A DNA stretch of 64,000 bases from Branchiibius cervicis (GTDB lineage: Bacteria > Actinomycetota > Actinomycetes > Actinomycetales > Dermatophilaceae): positions 3,100,001 through 3,164,000 of the forward strand of contig NZ_JBHSWJ010000002.1 of assembly GCF_042661605.1 (NCBI RefSeq), read 5' to 3'. The notes under the pieces were generated by a model, which did no database searches, was not told where the DNA came from, and was given only the letters and a program-made list of their open reading frames with translations. Positions 41,493-50,940 of this stretch are shown piece after piece. Every line of letters begins with the position of its first letter. The stretch's first letter is position 1. The position numbers and the translations under genes were made by a program.

Positions 41493-42284
41493 ATGAGTAC
41501 CGTGGATCACCTCATCGCCGAGGGCGACGAGCTGGACCGCCTGGTGGCTGACCTGACCCCCGACCAATGGCGGCTGGCGACGCCCGCAGCCGGGTGGAGC
41601 ATCGCCCATCAGATCGGCCACCTGGCCTGGACCGACGAGGTCGCCCTGACCGCGGTGACCGATCCGGACTCCTTCGGCGCAGTCGTGGCTGAAGCCGCTA
41701 CCGACCCGTTGCACTTCACGGACATAACAGCCGCGCAACGGGCGAATTTGCCTGTCGCGCAATTGCTTTCGCAATGGCGAGCCGGGCGCTCGAAGCTGGC
41801 CGTAGCGCTGGAGCACCTGCCCCCGGACACCGCCATCCCCTGGTTCGGCCCGCCCATGAAGCCCCGTTCGATGGCGACGGCACGACTGATGGAGACGTGG
41901 GCGCACGGCCAGGACGTGGCGGACGCACTCGGCGTACGTCGAGTGCCCACCGATCGCTTGAAGGACATCGCCCACCTGGGGGTGCGGACCCGCACTTTCG
42001 CCTACGCGATCAACGACCTCCCGTTGCCCGCCGCCGAACCGCTTGTGGAACTGACCGCGCCGTCAGGTGAGCTGTGGGTCTGGGGGCCGCAGGACGCGAC
42101 CGATCGCATCACCGGACCCGCGGAGGACTTCTGCCTGGCCGTCACGCAGCGCCGCGAGCTGCCGGACCTGGCCCTCGCCGCCACACCCGGGGTCGCAACC
42201 GAGTGGCTCACCATTGCGCAGGCTTTCGCCGGCGCACCCAAAGCGGCCGTGCGCGCCGCACACACCACGGAGGTGACCCAATGA
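41493..42284 (+). CDS. TIGR03084-type metal-binding protein (DinB/MDMPI fold)
   Basis: 263 residues. N-terminal four-helix-bundle of the mycothiol-dependent maleylpyruvate isomerase/DinB type with potential metal ligands in GWSIAHQIGHLAWTDE and METWAHGQDVADALG, then a C-terminal sterol-carrier-like half. TIGR03084 proteins are actinobacterial and are found beside acyl-CoA catabolic genes; the function is unknown. ATG at 41493 lacks a clear ribosome site. The stop overlaps the atuA start by 4 nt (ATGA), so it is translated with it. Its fixed place at the head of this pathway suggests a thiol- or metal-dependent step (inference). Confidence 0.85.
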   Translation: MSTVDHLIAEGDELDRLVADLTPDQWRLATPAAGWSIAHQIGHLAWTDEVALTAVTDPDSFGAVVAEAATDPLHFTDITAAQRANLPVAQLLSQWRAGRSKLAVALEHLPPDTAIPWFGPPMKPRSMATARLMETWAHGQDVADALGVRRVPTDRLKDIAHLGVRTRTFAYAINDLPLPAAEPLVELTAPSGELWVWGPQDATDRITGPAEDFCLAVTQRRELPDLALAATPGVATEWLTIAQAFAGAPKAAVRAAHTTEVTQ

Positions 42285-43983
42285 CCGACGCCCTGCGAGT
42301 GGGCAACTGTTCCGGCTTCTACGGCGACCGGATCAGCGCCATGCGCGAGATGCTGGAGGAGGTCCGCTCGACGTACTCACCGGCGACTACCTGGCTGAGC
42401 TGACCATGCTGATCCTGGGCCGGGACAAAGCCAAGGATCCCTCGCTGGGCTACGCCAAGACGTTCCTTCGCCAACTCGAGGAGTGCCTCGGCCTGGCGAT
42501 CGACGAGGGCGTGCAAATCGTGAGTAACGCGGGCGGGCAGAACCCGGCCGGGCTGGCGGCGGCGATCCACGAGCTGTCCGAGCGCCTGGGCCTGGGTGCC
42601 ACCGTGGCGTACGTCGATGGCGACGACGTGACCGACCGCGCCGCGCAGCTCGGCCTGCCCGAGTCCCTGGCGGCCAACGCCTACCTCGGAGCGTTCGGGA
42701 TCGCCGAAGGAGTGCGCTCGGGAGCCAACGTCGTCATCAGCGGCCGGGTCACCGACGCCTCGGTCATCATCGGTCCCGCGATCGCCCGATTCGATTGGGG
42801 CCGAGACGATTACGATGCGCTGGCTGGGGCGACGGTGGCCGGTCACATCATCGAGTGCGGCACTCAGGCCACCGGCGGCAACTTCGCCTTCTTCACCGAG
42901 ATCGCCGACCTGCTGCACCCCGGATTCCCGATTGCCGAGATTCGCGCCGATGGCAGCAGCGTCATCACCAAGCACCCCGGCACCGCCGGCGCCGTCACCG
43001 TGGACACCGTCACGGCGCAGTTGCTCTACGAGATCGGCTCCGAGCGCTACTACGGCCCCGACGTCACCACCCGGCTCGACAGCATCCGCTTGTCCCAGGA
43101 GGGAGCCGACCGCGTCCTGGTGGAGGCGGTGACCGGTGAAGCGCCACCGGCAACCCTGAAGGTGTCGTGCAACGCTCTCGGCGGGTTCCGCAACCAGGTG
43201 GCCATGGTGCTCACCGGGCTGGACATCGAGGCCAAGGCGGATCTGGCCCGACGCGGCTTCGAGCAGGCACTGAAAACCAAACCAGCGCAGATCGATTGGG
43301 AGCTGACCAAGACCACACAGGCGGACGCGGACACCGAAGAAGGAGCCTCCGCCAAACTGATCGTCACCGCGCGTGACAAGGACCCGAAGGTCGTCGGTCG
43401 GGCCTTCAGTAATGCCGGTGTCGAAATCGCACTGGCCAGCTACCCCGGGTTCCACTCGATGACCCCGCCGGCGGACGCCACGGCGTACGGCGTCTTCACA
43501 CCCGGGTTCATCCCCCAGGAAGAGGTCGAGCACCGCGTCACGTTGCCGGACGGCACCCAGCAGATCGTCGACGCTCCCGGTGCCTACCTGACCGAGACCG
43601 CGATCGAGCCGGTGCGCCTGCCGACCCCGCCCACCGGCGACACGGTGCGGGCACCGCTGGGCCGGGTCGCCGGTGCCCGCAGCGGAGACAAGGGCGGCAG
43701 CGCCAACATCGGCGTGTGGGCACGCGATGACGCTGGGTTCGCCTGGCTGGCCAACACGCTGACGACCGACAAGGTCCGGGAACTACTGCCCGAGACAGCC
43801 GATCTGACGATTCACCGCACCGTCTTCCCGAGCCTGCGGGCCGTGAACTTCCTCATCGAGGACATCCTCGGCGAGGGCGTCGCCTATCAGGCCCGCTTCG
43901 ACCCGCAGGCCAAGGGCCTCGGCGAATGGTTGCGCGGCCGCTACCTCGACATCCCCACATCCCTGCTGCCCGAAGGAGCCTGA
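42281..43983 (+). CDS. atuA: AtuA-family acyclic terpene utilisation protein, one frameshift
   Basis: About 567 residues when repaired. The N-terminal AtuA (DUF1446) domain starts RVGNCSGFYGDRISAMREML and, after a one-base loss at about 42356-42362, resumes GPLDVLTGDYLAELTMLILG; later VSNAGGQNPAGLAAAI, GRVTDASVIIGPA and ECGTQATGGNF. The C-terminal AtuA-like ferredoxin-fold domain has ARSGDKGGSANIGVWA and TIHRTVFPSLRAVNFLIED. In Pseudomonas atuA belongs to the citronellol/geraniol operon but its reaction is not established. It overlaps the TIGR03084 gene (ATGA) and is followed 1 nt later by the acyl-CoA dehydrogenase. Confidence 0.92.
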
Positions 43984-43984
43984 C

Positions 43985-45160
43985 GTGCCCGGAAAAGACC
44001 AGAACCCCTGGCAGACCGACGAGTTGCGCGCGTTGCGTGACACCGTCACCCGATTCACCAAGGACCAGATCCTGCCCTACCAGGATCAGTGGGAGCAGGA
44101 CGGTGAGCTGCCCCGCGAGCTGTCCAAAAAGGCCGGCGCGCTCGGCCTGATGGGTGCGGGGTACCCCGAGGAGGTCGGCGGTGGCGGCGGCGGTCTGCGC
44201 GCTTCGGTCACGGTGACCGAGGCACTCCTGGAAGCCGGTGCGGCAGGCGGCGTCCCGGCGAGCATGATCACCACCGGCATCAACGTGCCGCACCTGATCG
44301 CGGCCGGTGACCCCTGGCAGATCGACCGCTGGGTGCGTCCCGCGCTGGACGGCGACATCATCGGCTCCCTGGCCATCACCGAGCCGGGCGGCGGCTCCGA
44401 CGTGGGCGGTCTGCGCACGACCGCCCGCCGTGACGGTGATGAGTACGTCGTCAACGGCGCCAAGACGTTCATCACCTCCGGCACCCGCGCCGACTTCGTC
44501 GTGACGGCCGTGCGCACCGGCGGCCCCGAGCTGCCTCGCGCGCGGGGCGTGTCGTTGCTGGTGATCGAGAAGGGAATGCCCGGCTTCACCGTCAGCAAGA
44601 AGCTGCAGAAGATGGGCTGGCACTGCTCTGACACCGCCGAGCTCAGTTTCGAGGACGTGCGCGTGCCCGTCCGGCACTTGGTCGGCGAGGAGAACACCGG
44701 CTTCGCCCAGATCGGCGCCCACTTCGTCAGTGAGCGGATCTGGCTTGCGGCGCAAGCGTATTCGCACGCTCAGCGCTGCCTGGATCTCACCGTTCAGTGG
44801 TGCCGTGACCGGGTCACCTTCGGTGAGCCGCTGATCAGCCGGCTGTCGGTGCAGGACACCCTCGCGGAGATGGCCCGCAAGATCGACCTTGCCCGTACCT
44901 ACACCCATGCGGTGGTCGACCAGGCGGAGTCCGGTGACACCACCGACCTGATCCCGCGGGTCTGCTTCGCCAAGAACACCGCCACGGAGTACGGCGAGTG
45001 GGTGGCTGACCGTGCCGTCCAGCTGTTCGGCGGCATGGGTTACCTCACCGAGGGCGAGGTCGAACGGCAGTACCGCGACATGCGTATCCTCGGCATCGGC
45101 GGCGGCACGGTGGAGATTCTGCGGCAGTTGGCCGCCCGCAACCTGGGGCTGACCGCGTGA
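43985..45160 (+). CDS. acyl-CoA dehydrogenase 2 (atu-like cluster)
   Basis: 391 residues. Seen: SLAITEPGGGSDVGGLRTTA, GAKTFITSGTRADFVV, LFGGMGYLTEGEVERQYRDM and GIGGGTVEILRQL. As in its neighbour across the promoter, the Y-E-G-T Glu is absent and Glu in HFVSERIWLAAQAY occupies the isovaleryl-CoA-dehydrogenase position. GTG at 43985 follows the atuA stop by one base and the stop overlaps the carboxyltransferase start (GTGA). It probably desaturates the acyl-CoA that is then carboxylated. AtuD-like or LiuA-like assignment cannot be separated by eye. Confidence 0.93.
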   Translation: MPGKDQNPWQTDELRALRDTVTRFTKDQILPYQDQWEQDGELPRELSKKAGALGLMGAGYPEEVGGGGGGLRASVTVTEALLEAGAAGGVPASMITTGINVPHLIAAGDPWQIDRWVRPALDGDIIGSLAITEPGGGSDVGGLRTTARRDGDEYVVNGAKTFITSGTRADFVVTAVRTGGPELPRARGVSLLVIEKGMPGFTVSKKLQKMGWHCSDTAELSFEDVRVPVRHLVGEENTGFAQIGAHFVSERIWLAAQAYSHAQRCLDLTVQWCRDRVTFGEPLISRLSVQDTLAEMARKIDLARTYTHAVVDQAESGDTTDLIPRVCFAKNTATEYGEWVADRAVQLFGGMGYLTEGEVERQYRDMRILGIGGGTVEILRQLAARNLGLTA

Positions 45161-46755
45161 CCACCCTGAAGTCTGCGCTGGACACCGCCAGTCCGGAGTA
45201 CGCCGCCAACGTCGCTGCGATGCAGGAGAAGCTGGTCGAGATCGACGGCGAGCTGGCCAAGGCCGTCGACGGTGGCGGAGAACGCTCGAACGCCCGGCAC
45301 GCCTCCCGAGGCAAGCTGACCGCCCGGGCTCGCATCGAGTTACTTCTGGACCGCGACTCGCCCTTCCTGGAGTTGTGCCCGCTGGCCGGATACGGCAGCG
45401 AGTTCACCGTCGGCGGCAGCATTGCCGGCGGGATCGGTGTCGTCAACGGCGTCGAGTGCATGATCGTGGCCACCGACCCGACCGTGAAGGGCGGTGCCAC
45501 AAACCCCTGGGCGATGCGCAAGTCGCTGCGGCTGCAGACGATTGCCCTGGAGAACCGGTTGCCCGTCATCTCGTTGGTGGAGTCCGGCGGCGCGGATCTG
45601 CCGCGGCAGCTGGAGATCTTCATCCCCGGCGGCCGGTCGTTCAAGAACCTCACCAACCTGTCCAAAGCCGGCATCCCGACCATCGCCCTGGTCTTCGGTA
45701 ACTCCACGGCCGGCGGGGCTTACCTGCCCGGGATGAGCGATCACATCGTGATGATCAAGGAGCGTTCCAAGGTGTTCTTGGCCGGTCCGCCGTTGGTGAA
45801 GGCCGCCACCGGGGAGATCAGCAACGACGAGGAGCTCGGCGGTGCTGAGATGCACTCGCGGGTCTCGGGACTGGCCGACTACTTCGCCGAGGACGAGCAG
45901 GACGCCTGCCGGATCGGGCGGCTGATCGTCGGCCGGTTGAACTGGAAGAAGGCCGGACCGAAGCCGCGGCCGGTGGCCCCGGCGCCGCGCTACGACGAGA
46001 ACGAGTTGCTGGGCGTCGTACCGCCGGACCTGAAGGTGCCGTTCGATCCCAAGGAGGTCATCGCGCGAGTCGTGGACGACTCCGACTTCGATGAGTTCAA
46101 ACCGCTCTTCGGCACGTCGCTGGTGACCGGCTGGGCCGACGTGCACGGTTACCCGATCGGGATCCTGGCCAACGCCCGCGGCGCACTCTTCAACGAGGAC
46201 GCCCTGAAGGCAACGCAATTCATCCAGTTGGCCAACCGCTACAACACCCCCTTGCTCTTCCTGCACAACACGACCGGCTACATGGTCGGCAAGGACTACG
46301 AGCAGCGCGGCATCATCAAGCACGGCGCGATGATGATCAACGCGGTGTCCAACTCCACGGTCCCGCATATCTCGATCCTGCTCGGATCCTCCTACGGTGC
46401 AGGGCATTACGGCATGTGCGGTCGTCCCTATGATCCGCGCTTCCTGTTCACCTGGCCGAGCGCCCGATCCTCGGTGATGGGTGCCCAGCAGTTGGCCGAG
46501 GTGACCTACAACGTGTCGAAGGCGTCCGCCGAGGCGCAGGGCAAACCGTTCGACGACGAAGGCGCCCTGGCGATCAAGGCCGCGATCGAGCACCAGATCG
46601 ACGCCGAATCCCTGCCCTTGGTCCTGTCCGGGATGGTCTACGACGACGGGATCATCGACCCGCGTGACACCCGCACCGTCCTGGGCATGACCCTGTCCGC
46701 AATCCACTCCGCACCAGTGGAAGGCACCGGCGAGTTCGGTGTCTTCCGGATGTGA
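45157..46755 (+). CDS. acyl-CoA carboxylase, carboxyltransferase (beta) subunit
   Basis: 532 residues, the beta subunit of a biotin-dependent methylcrotonyl-/geranyl-/propionyl-CoA-type carboxylase. Seen: RHASRGKLTARARIELLLDR, SLVESGGADLPRQLEIFIPG, GNSTAGGAYLPGMSDHIVM and, in the second half, LLFLHNTTGYMVGKDYEQRG and GSSYGAGHYGMCGRPYDPR, with FTWPSARSSVMG. That C-terminal pattern belongs to the MCC/GCC branch, not to propionyl-CoA carboxylase. GTG at 45157 overlaps the previous stop (GTGA). The order after atuA favours geranyl-CoA (AtuC-like); methylcrotonyl-CoA (leucine) is the alternative. Confidence 0.93.
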   Translation: MTTLKSALDTASPEYAANVAAMQEKLVEIDGELAKAVDGGGERSNARHASRGKLTARARIELLLDRDSPFLELCPLAGYGSEFTVGGSIAGGIGVVNGVECMIVATDPTVKGGATNPWAMRKSLRLQTIALENRLPVISLVESGGADLPRQLEIFIPGGRSFKNLTNLSKAGIPTIALVFGNSTAGGAYLPGMSDHIVMIKERSKVFLAGPPLVKAATGEISNDEELGGAEMHSRVSGLADYFAEDEQDACRIGRLIVGRLNWKKAGPKPRPVAPAPRYDENELLGVVPPDLKVPFDPKEVIARVVDDSDFDEFKPLFGTSLVTGWADVHGYPIGILANARGALFNEDALKATQFIQLANRYNTPLLFLHNTTGYMVGKDYEQRGIIKHGAMMINAVSNSTVPHISILLGSSYGAGHYGMCGRPYDPRFLFTWPSARSSVMGAQQLAEVTYNVSKASAEAQGKPFDDEGALAIKAAIEHQIDAESLPLVLSGMVYDDGIIDPRDTRTVLGMTLSAIHSAPVEGTGEFGVFRM

Positions 46756-46764
46756 GGCCCGCCC

Positions 46765-48766
46765 GTGTATTCACCGACCATCAGTACCGCCCCCATCGGC
46801 AGGGTGCTTGTCGCCAACCGCGGTGAGATCGCCCGCCGGGTCTTCCGCACCTGCCGTGATCGTGGCATCGAGACCGTGGCCGTCTTCTCCGACGCCGACC
46901 GGGATGCCGCGTTCGTCCGCGAGGCGGACCGCGCAGTGCACTTGCCAGGGTCAGCGCCCGCCGACACCTACCTGCGCGGTGACCTGGTGATCGCCGCCGC
47001 GCTCACCGCGGGCGCCCACGCGATCCACCCGGGCTACGGATTCCTCTCGGAGAACGCCGATTTCGCCCAATCCGTGCTGGACGCCGGCCTGGTCTGGCTC
47101 GGCCCCCGCCCGCCGCGATCGCCGCCATGGGCTCCAAGATCGAGTCCAAGGCGATGATGGCCGACGCCGGCGTCCCCGTCCTGACCCGGTTGCAGCCGGA
47201 TTCCGTGACGCAGAAGGATCTGCCGGTCCTGATCAAGGCGTCGGCGGGCGGCGGCGGCCGCGGGATGCGCGTCGTACGCTCATTGGCCGATCTACCCGGC
47301 GAGATCGAAACGGCGGCGCGGGAGGCAAAGTCGGCCTTCGGCGACGAGACGGTGTTCTGCGAGCGGTACGTCGAGACCGGCCGGCATATCGAAGTGCAGG
47401 TCATGGCCGACACGCATGGCACCGTGTGGGCGGTCGGCGAGCGCGAGTGCTCGATCCAGCGCCGCCACCAGAAGGTGTTCGAGGAAGCACCGTCCCCCTG
47501 GTCGAGCGGGTGGGCCAGGGCATGCGCGATCGCCTGTACGACGCGGCCCGGGCCGCCGCCAAAGCCGTCGATTACGTGGGGGCCGGCACGGTGGAGTTCC
47601 TCGCCGACCACGACGGGGAGTTCTTCTTCCTGGAGATGAACACCCGCCTGCAGGTCGAGCACCCGGTGACCGAGAACGTCACCGGTCTGGACCTGGTCGG
47701 CCTCCAACTGGACGTCGCCACCGGGTTGCCGCTGATCGGTGACGAACCGGCGATGCACGGCTGGTCCATCGAGGCCCGGCTCTACGCCGAGGACCCGGGC
47801 GCCGACTGGCAGCCGCAGTCCGGCACGATGTCCGGCTTTGCCGTCCCGGGCGTGACCGAGCGGTTCACCCTCACTCCCACACGGGGCATCCGTCTGGACT
47901 CCGGCACCGAGGCCGGCGACACCATCGGAGTGCACTACGACCCGATGCTGGCCAAGGTCATCGCCACCGCGCCGACCCGACTCGAAGCCTGCCGCTTGCT
48001 GGCGAAAACTCTGCAGGACAGCGTGATCGAGGGTGTCGTCACGAACCGGGACCTACTGGTCGGCGTGTTGCGCGACCCGGAGTTCCTTTCCGGCGAGTTC
48101 GACACCGGCTACTTCGCCCATCACGATCCGGCCGACCTCACGCGCGGTCAGCAACTCTCTGCGCCATTGGCCGCAGTGGTCGCGGCGGTCGCGGACGCGG
48201 CCATGGAGCGGTCTGCCGCCGTGGTGGATGCCGATCTCCCGTCCGGCTGGCGCAACGTGGTGTCCGCACCACAGACTCGCAGCTACCGTCGCGGCGACGA
48301 CGACGAGATCACTGTGAGCTACCGGTTCACCCGTGATGGGGTGGTGATCACGTCCCCGTCGCTGGATGAGTTGCGCATCGTGTCCGCTTCTGCGGATGCG
48401 GTCGAAGTGCAGCAGGCCGGGCTGCGCACCCGCTACCGCGTCGGCCGTTCGACGGTGCGAGATGACCAACGGGTACACGTGCAGGGCCCGGACGGTTCAC
48501 TCACGCTGGATGTGGTCCCCCGGTTCGTCGACCCATCGACACTGGCGACCCCTGGATCCCTGGTGGCACCGATGCCGGGAGTGGTCTCCCGGGTCGCGGT
48601 GAGCGAAGGCGACACCGTCACACAGGGGCAGCCCCTGTTGTGGCTGGAGGCGATGAAAATGGAACACGCCGTGCTCGCCACCGCCGACGGCCTGGTGACC
48701 CGACTGGTCGCCCAGGGCACACAGGTCGAACCGGGCGCCGTGCTGGCCGTGGTGGGCGATGAGTGA
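46765..48766 (+). CDS. acyl-CoA carboxylase, biotin carboxylase/carrier (alpha) subunit, two frameshifts
   Basis: About 667 residues when repaired. Biotin carboxylase N-lobe (RVLVANRGEIARRVFRTCRD, HAIHPGYGFLSENADFAQSV), ATP-grasp (VLIKASAGGGGRGMRVV, HIEVQVMADTHG, CSIQRRHQKVFEEAPSP), catalytic FLEMNTRLQVEHPVTE, and a C-terminal biotinyl domain with WLEAMKMEHAVLAT whose Lys carries biotin. Frames break in two C5 runs, 47103-47107 (before AAIAAMGSKIESKAMM) and 47494-47498 (before LVERVGQGMRD); one C added to each gives one open frame. GTG 46765 starts 10 nt after the beta gene. Overlaps the hydratase by 8 nt. BioY in the same window fits its biotin need. Confidence 0.92.
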
Positions 48767-49541
48767 GGAGCTGGTCCACTACGAAGTGGCCGACGGCATC
48801 GCGACGATCACGCTGGACTCGCCGCACAATCGCAACGCCCTCTCCGACCCGCTGGTTGAATCGCTGAATTCGGCGCTGCAACAGGCTGATTCGGCTGTGG
48901 ACGTCCGAGTTGTCGTCCTGACCCACAGTGGCGGCACCTTCTGCGCCGGGGCAGACCTCTCCTCGGCCTCGTCGTTGCCCCCGGGCGCGGATCCGGTGAC
49001 CGCACGCGGCCAAGCGCTGGCTGACCTGCTGCGGGCGATGCTATCGCTGGGTAAACCGATCGTCGGGCGCCTCGACGGACACGTGAGAGCCGGCGGCATG
49101 GGCCTGGTCGGAGCATGCGACATCGTGGTCGCGGGTCCACGGACCACCTTCGCGCTGACCGAAGCGCGACTGGGTCTGGCCCCGTCCGTGATCTCACTGA
49201 CCGTGTTACCGAGGTTGACCTCCCGTGACGCGGCGGACCTTGCGCTCACGGGACGGGTTCTGACCGCGCTGGAAGGTGCAGAGCGCGGCTGGGTGACTCA
49301 CGCCGTACCCGACTCGGCGGATGTCGACGGCGCCACGCGCGGGGTGCTCACGGACCTGCTCAAGTGCTCACCCCAGGGTCTGGCGGAGACCAAGCTGCTG
49401 CTGAATCGCTCCCTGCTGCAGAGGTTCGACGCCAACCGGGAGATCGTCGTCGAGCAGTCGGCGCGGCTGTTCGCCAGCGAAGAGGCACGCGAAGGAATGG
49501 CTGCGTTCCTGGAGAAGCGACCACCGCGGTGGGCGAGGTGA
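48759..49541 (+). CDS. enoyl-CoA hydratase/isomerase family protein
   Basis: 260 residues of the crotonase superfamily. Seen: ATITLDSPHNRNALSDPLVE, the oxyanion-hole segment GGTFCAGADLSSASS, GHVRAGGMGLVGACDIVVA and a catalytic-region TEARLGLAPSVISLTVLPRL. The end AAFLEKRPPRW is typical of hydratases of carboxylated acyl-CoAs (AtuE, LiuC). It would hydrate the glutaconyl-type product of the carboxylase. ATG at 48759 lies inside the end of the biotin carboxylase gene; the stop overlaps the TetR start (GTGA), so the five genes from atuA to the regulator form one translationally coupled operon. Confidence 0.92.
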   Translation: MSEELVHYEVADGIATITLDSPHNRNALSDPLVESLNSALQQADSAVDVRVVVLTHSGGTFCAGADLSSASSLPPGADPVTARGQALADLLRAMLSLGKPIVGRLDGHVRAGGMGLVGACDIVVAGPRTTFALTEARLGLAPSVISLTVLPRLTSRDAADLALTGRVLTALEGAERGWVTHAVPDSADVDGATRGVLTDLLKCSPQGLAETKLLLNRSLLQRFDANREIVVEQSARLFASEEAREGMAAFLEKRPPRWAR

Positions 49542-50152
49542 CGACCGCCGAGCGCGAGGTGCGCGAGCCGAAGCAGGATCGCAGCCGCGCCACGCGCCAG
49601 CGGTTGCTGCAGGCTGCGATCACCGTGCTGGCCCGCGACGGCTGGGACAACGCAACCGTCGCGAACATCGCCGCGCAGGCCGGCATCAGCCGCGGTGCGG
49701 CCCAGCACCACTTCCCCACCAGGGAGGATCTGAACTTCGCGGCGCTGGACTACATCTTCGAGCGCCGCCGTGAAGCGATCAGCACGCTGGAGACCGATCT
49801 GCAGGGCCCGGACCGGCAGCGGCGCGCGGTGAGCGTGCTCATCGAGTACTACGCCGACGACTTCTTCAAGGCGGCGCTGCAGGTGTGGACCGCGGCCGCG
49901 GCCGACGACGCCCTGCGCGATCGGTTGGTGCCGCTGGAACGCCGGCTGGGCCGCGGTACCCACGAGATGGCGGTACGGCTGCTGGACGCCGACGATTCCG
50001 ACCCCGCCACCCACCGACTGATCCAGGCCACCCTGGACCTGGCTCGTGGCCTCGGCCTGGCGGACGTCCTGACCGACGACTCACGGCGCCGCAGACAGAT
50101 CGCGGCCGAATGGGGCGCCGTCCTCGAGGCGTCGATCAAGACCCTGCCCTGA
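49538..50152 (+). CDS. TetR-family regulator of the atu-like cluster
   Basis: 204 residues from GTG 49538 (VTTAEREVREPKQDRSRATR). The DNA-binding domain reads RLLQAAITVLARDGWDNATV, then ANIAAQAGISRGAAQHHFPT; the ligand domain is helical. The start overlaps the hydratase stop by 4 nt, as last gene of the operon. AtuR and LiuR of Pseudomonas are a TetR and a MerR repressor respectively, so a TetR here agrees with an atu-type system. The probable operator is the inverted repeat at 41443-41466. Confidence 0.88.
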   Translation: MTTAEREVREPKQDRSRATRQRLLQAAITVLARDGWDNATVANIAAQAGISRGAAQHHFPTREDLNFAALDYIFERRREAISTLETDLQGPDRQRRAVSVLIEYYADDFFKAALQVWTAAAADDALRDRLVPLERRLGRGTHEMAVRLLDADDSDPATHRLIQATLDLARGLGLADVLTDDSRRRRQIAAEWGAVLEASIKTLP

Positions 50153-50155
50153 GTC

Positions 50156-50842
50156 TCACGCGGAGCGGGCACCGCCCTCGACGTGGATCGTCTCGCCGCT
50201 GACGAAACTCGCGCCCCACAGCCACACGACCGCTTCCACGATGTCCTCGGTGCGCCCGACCCGGCCGGCGAGATTCCCCCGCGCGACCTGCTCGAAGAAC
50301 GCGTCGCGCTGCGCCTCCGGCATCGCGTCGTGGGAGCCGGAGTCGATGATCCCCGGCGAAACGGCGTTGACCCGCACCGGCGCCAACTCCTTGGCCAGGT
50401 GCGACACGGCGAAGGCGACCGCCCCGTTGGTGATCCCCATGATGCTGTAGCCCGGCGCCGGTTTCCACGCGGCCACCCCGCTGAAGAGCACGATGGACCC
50501 GGTCACGTCGAAGTGCTTGGCCACCAGCAACGGACCCACGACCTTGGCGTCGAAGGCGGTCAGCGCGGCGGTCTTGTCCAGCTCCGCCACCGGCACGTTG
50601 TGGTGGGCCGCCGCCGTCGACACGATGTGGTCGACCGGGCCCAATTCCGCTGCCGCAGCGGCAATCGAGTCCTCGTCGGTGATATCCAGGTGAAGCACCT
50701 GGAAGCCTTCAGCGACCTCGCGCAACGAACGTACGCCAATCGTCACGTCCGCGCCGAGCGCCGCCGCCTTCTGCGCGATAGCCAGGCCGAGATTCTTACC
50801 GCCGCCGATCACGAGCACCCTCTGGCCGGTCAGGTCCGTCAT
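50156..50842 (-). CDS. short-chain dehydrogenase/reductase
   Basis: 228 residues, short for an SDR. Cofactor motif VIGGGKNLGLAIAQKAAALG; the Arg in IGVRS after strand two suggests NADP. The usual Y-x-x-x-K appears altered: WKPAPGYSIMGITNGAVAFA has Tyr but the Lys position is Thr/Asn, so activity is doubtful or uses another geometry. VNAVSPGIIDSGSH and EGGARSA complete the fold. ATG at 50842 follows AAGGAG. It is convergent with the TetR gene and divergent from an HxlR regulator, which probably controls it. Confidence 0.85.
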   Translation of the reverse strand: MTDLTGQRVLVIGGGKNLGLAIAQKAAALGADVTIGVRSLREVAEGFQVLHLDITDEDSIAAAAAELGPVDHIVSTAAAHHNVPVAELDKTAALTAFDAKVVGPLLVAKHFDVTGSIVLFSGVAAWKPAPGYSIMGITNGAVAFAVSHLAKELAPVRVNAVSPGIIDSGSHDAMPEAQRDAFFEQVARGNLAGRVGRTEDIVEAVVWLWGASFVSGETIHVEGGARSA

Positions 50843-50880
50843 CGTCTTCTCCTTCGTTGCGGATACGCTGTCGGGCAAGA

Positions 50881-50904
50881 CGGTATCTATTTGATACCGG
50901 TATC
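50881..50904. promoter_or_regulatory. HxlR operator candidate, three GGTATC half-sites
   Basis: CGGTATC-TATTT-GATACCG is a perfect 7-5-7 palindrome (50881-50899), and GATACCGGTATC (50893-50904) is a second perfect palindrome sharing its right arm. It lies in the 98-bp gap between the SDR and HxlR genes. Confidence 0.75.
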
Positions 50905-50940
50905 TACAACGAAACCGACTCCGACCAGGAATGATCCGAC

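Noticed and set aside
45340..46707. 455-codon minus-strand frame opposite the carboxyltransferase
   Set aside because: Antisense mirror; the coding strand has the full MCC/GCC pattern.
46765..48766. Biotin carboxylase called as a pseudogene or as two or three separate short genes
   Set aside because: All parts match one protein in order and both breaks are single-base losses in C5 runs, the same defect seen in eight other genes; sequencing error is simpler.
43985..49541. Straight assignment as the leucine/isovalerate (liu) operon
   Set aside because: AtuA, two ligases, TIGR03084 and a TetR (not MerR) regulator, and no HMG-CoA lyase in view, fit the atu pathway better; kept as the main alternative.
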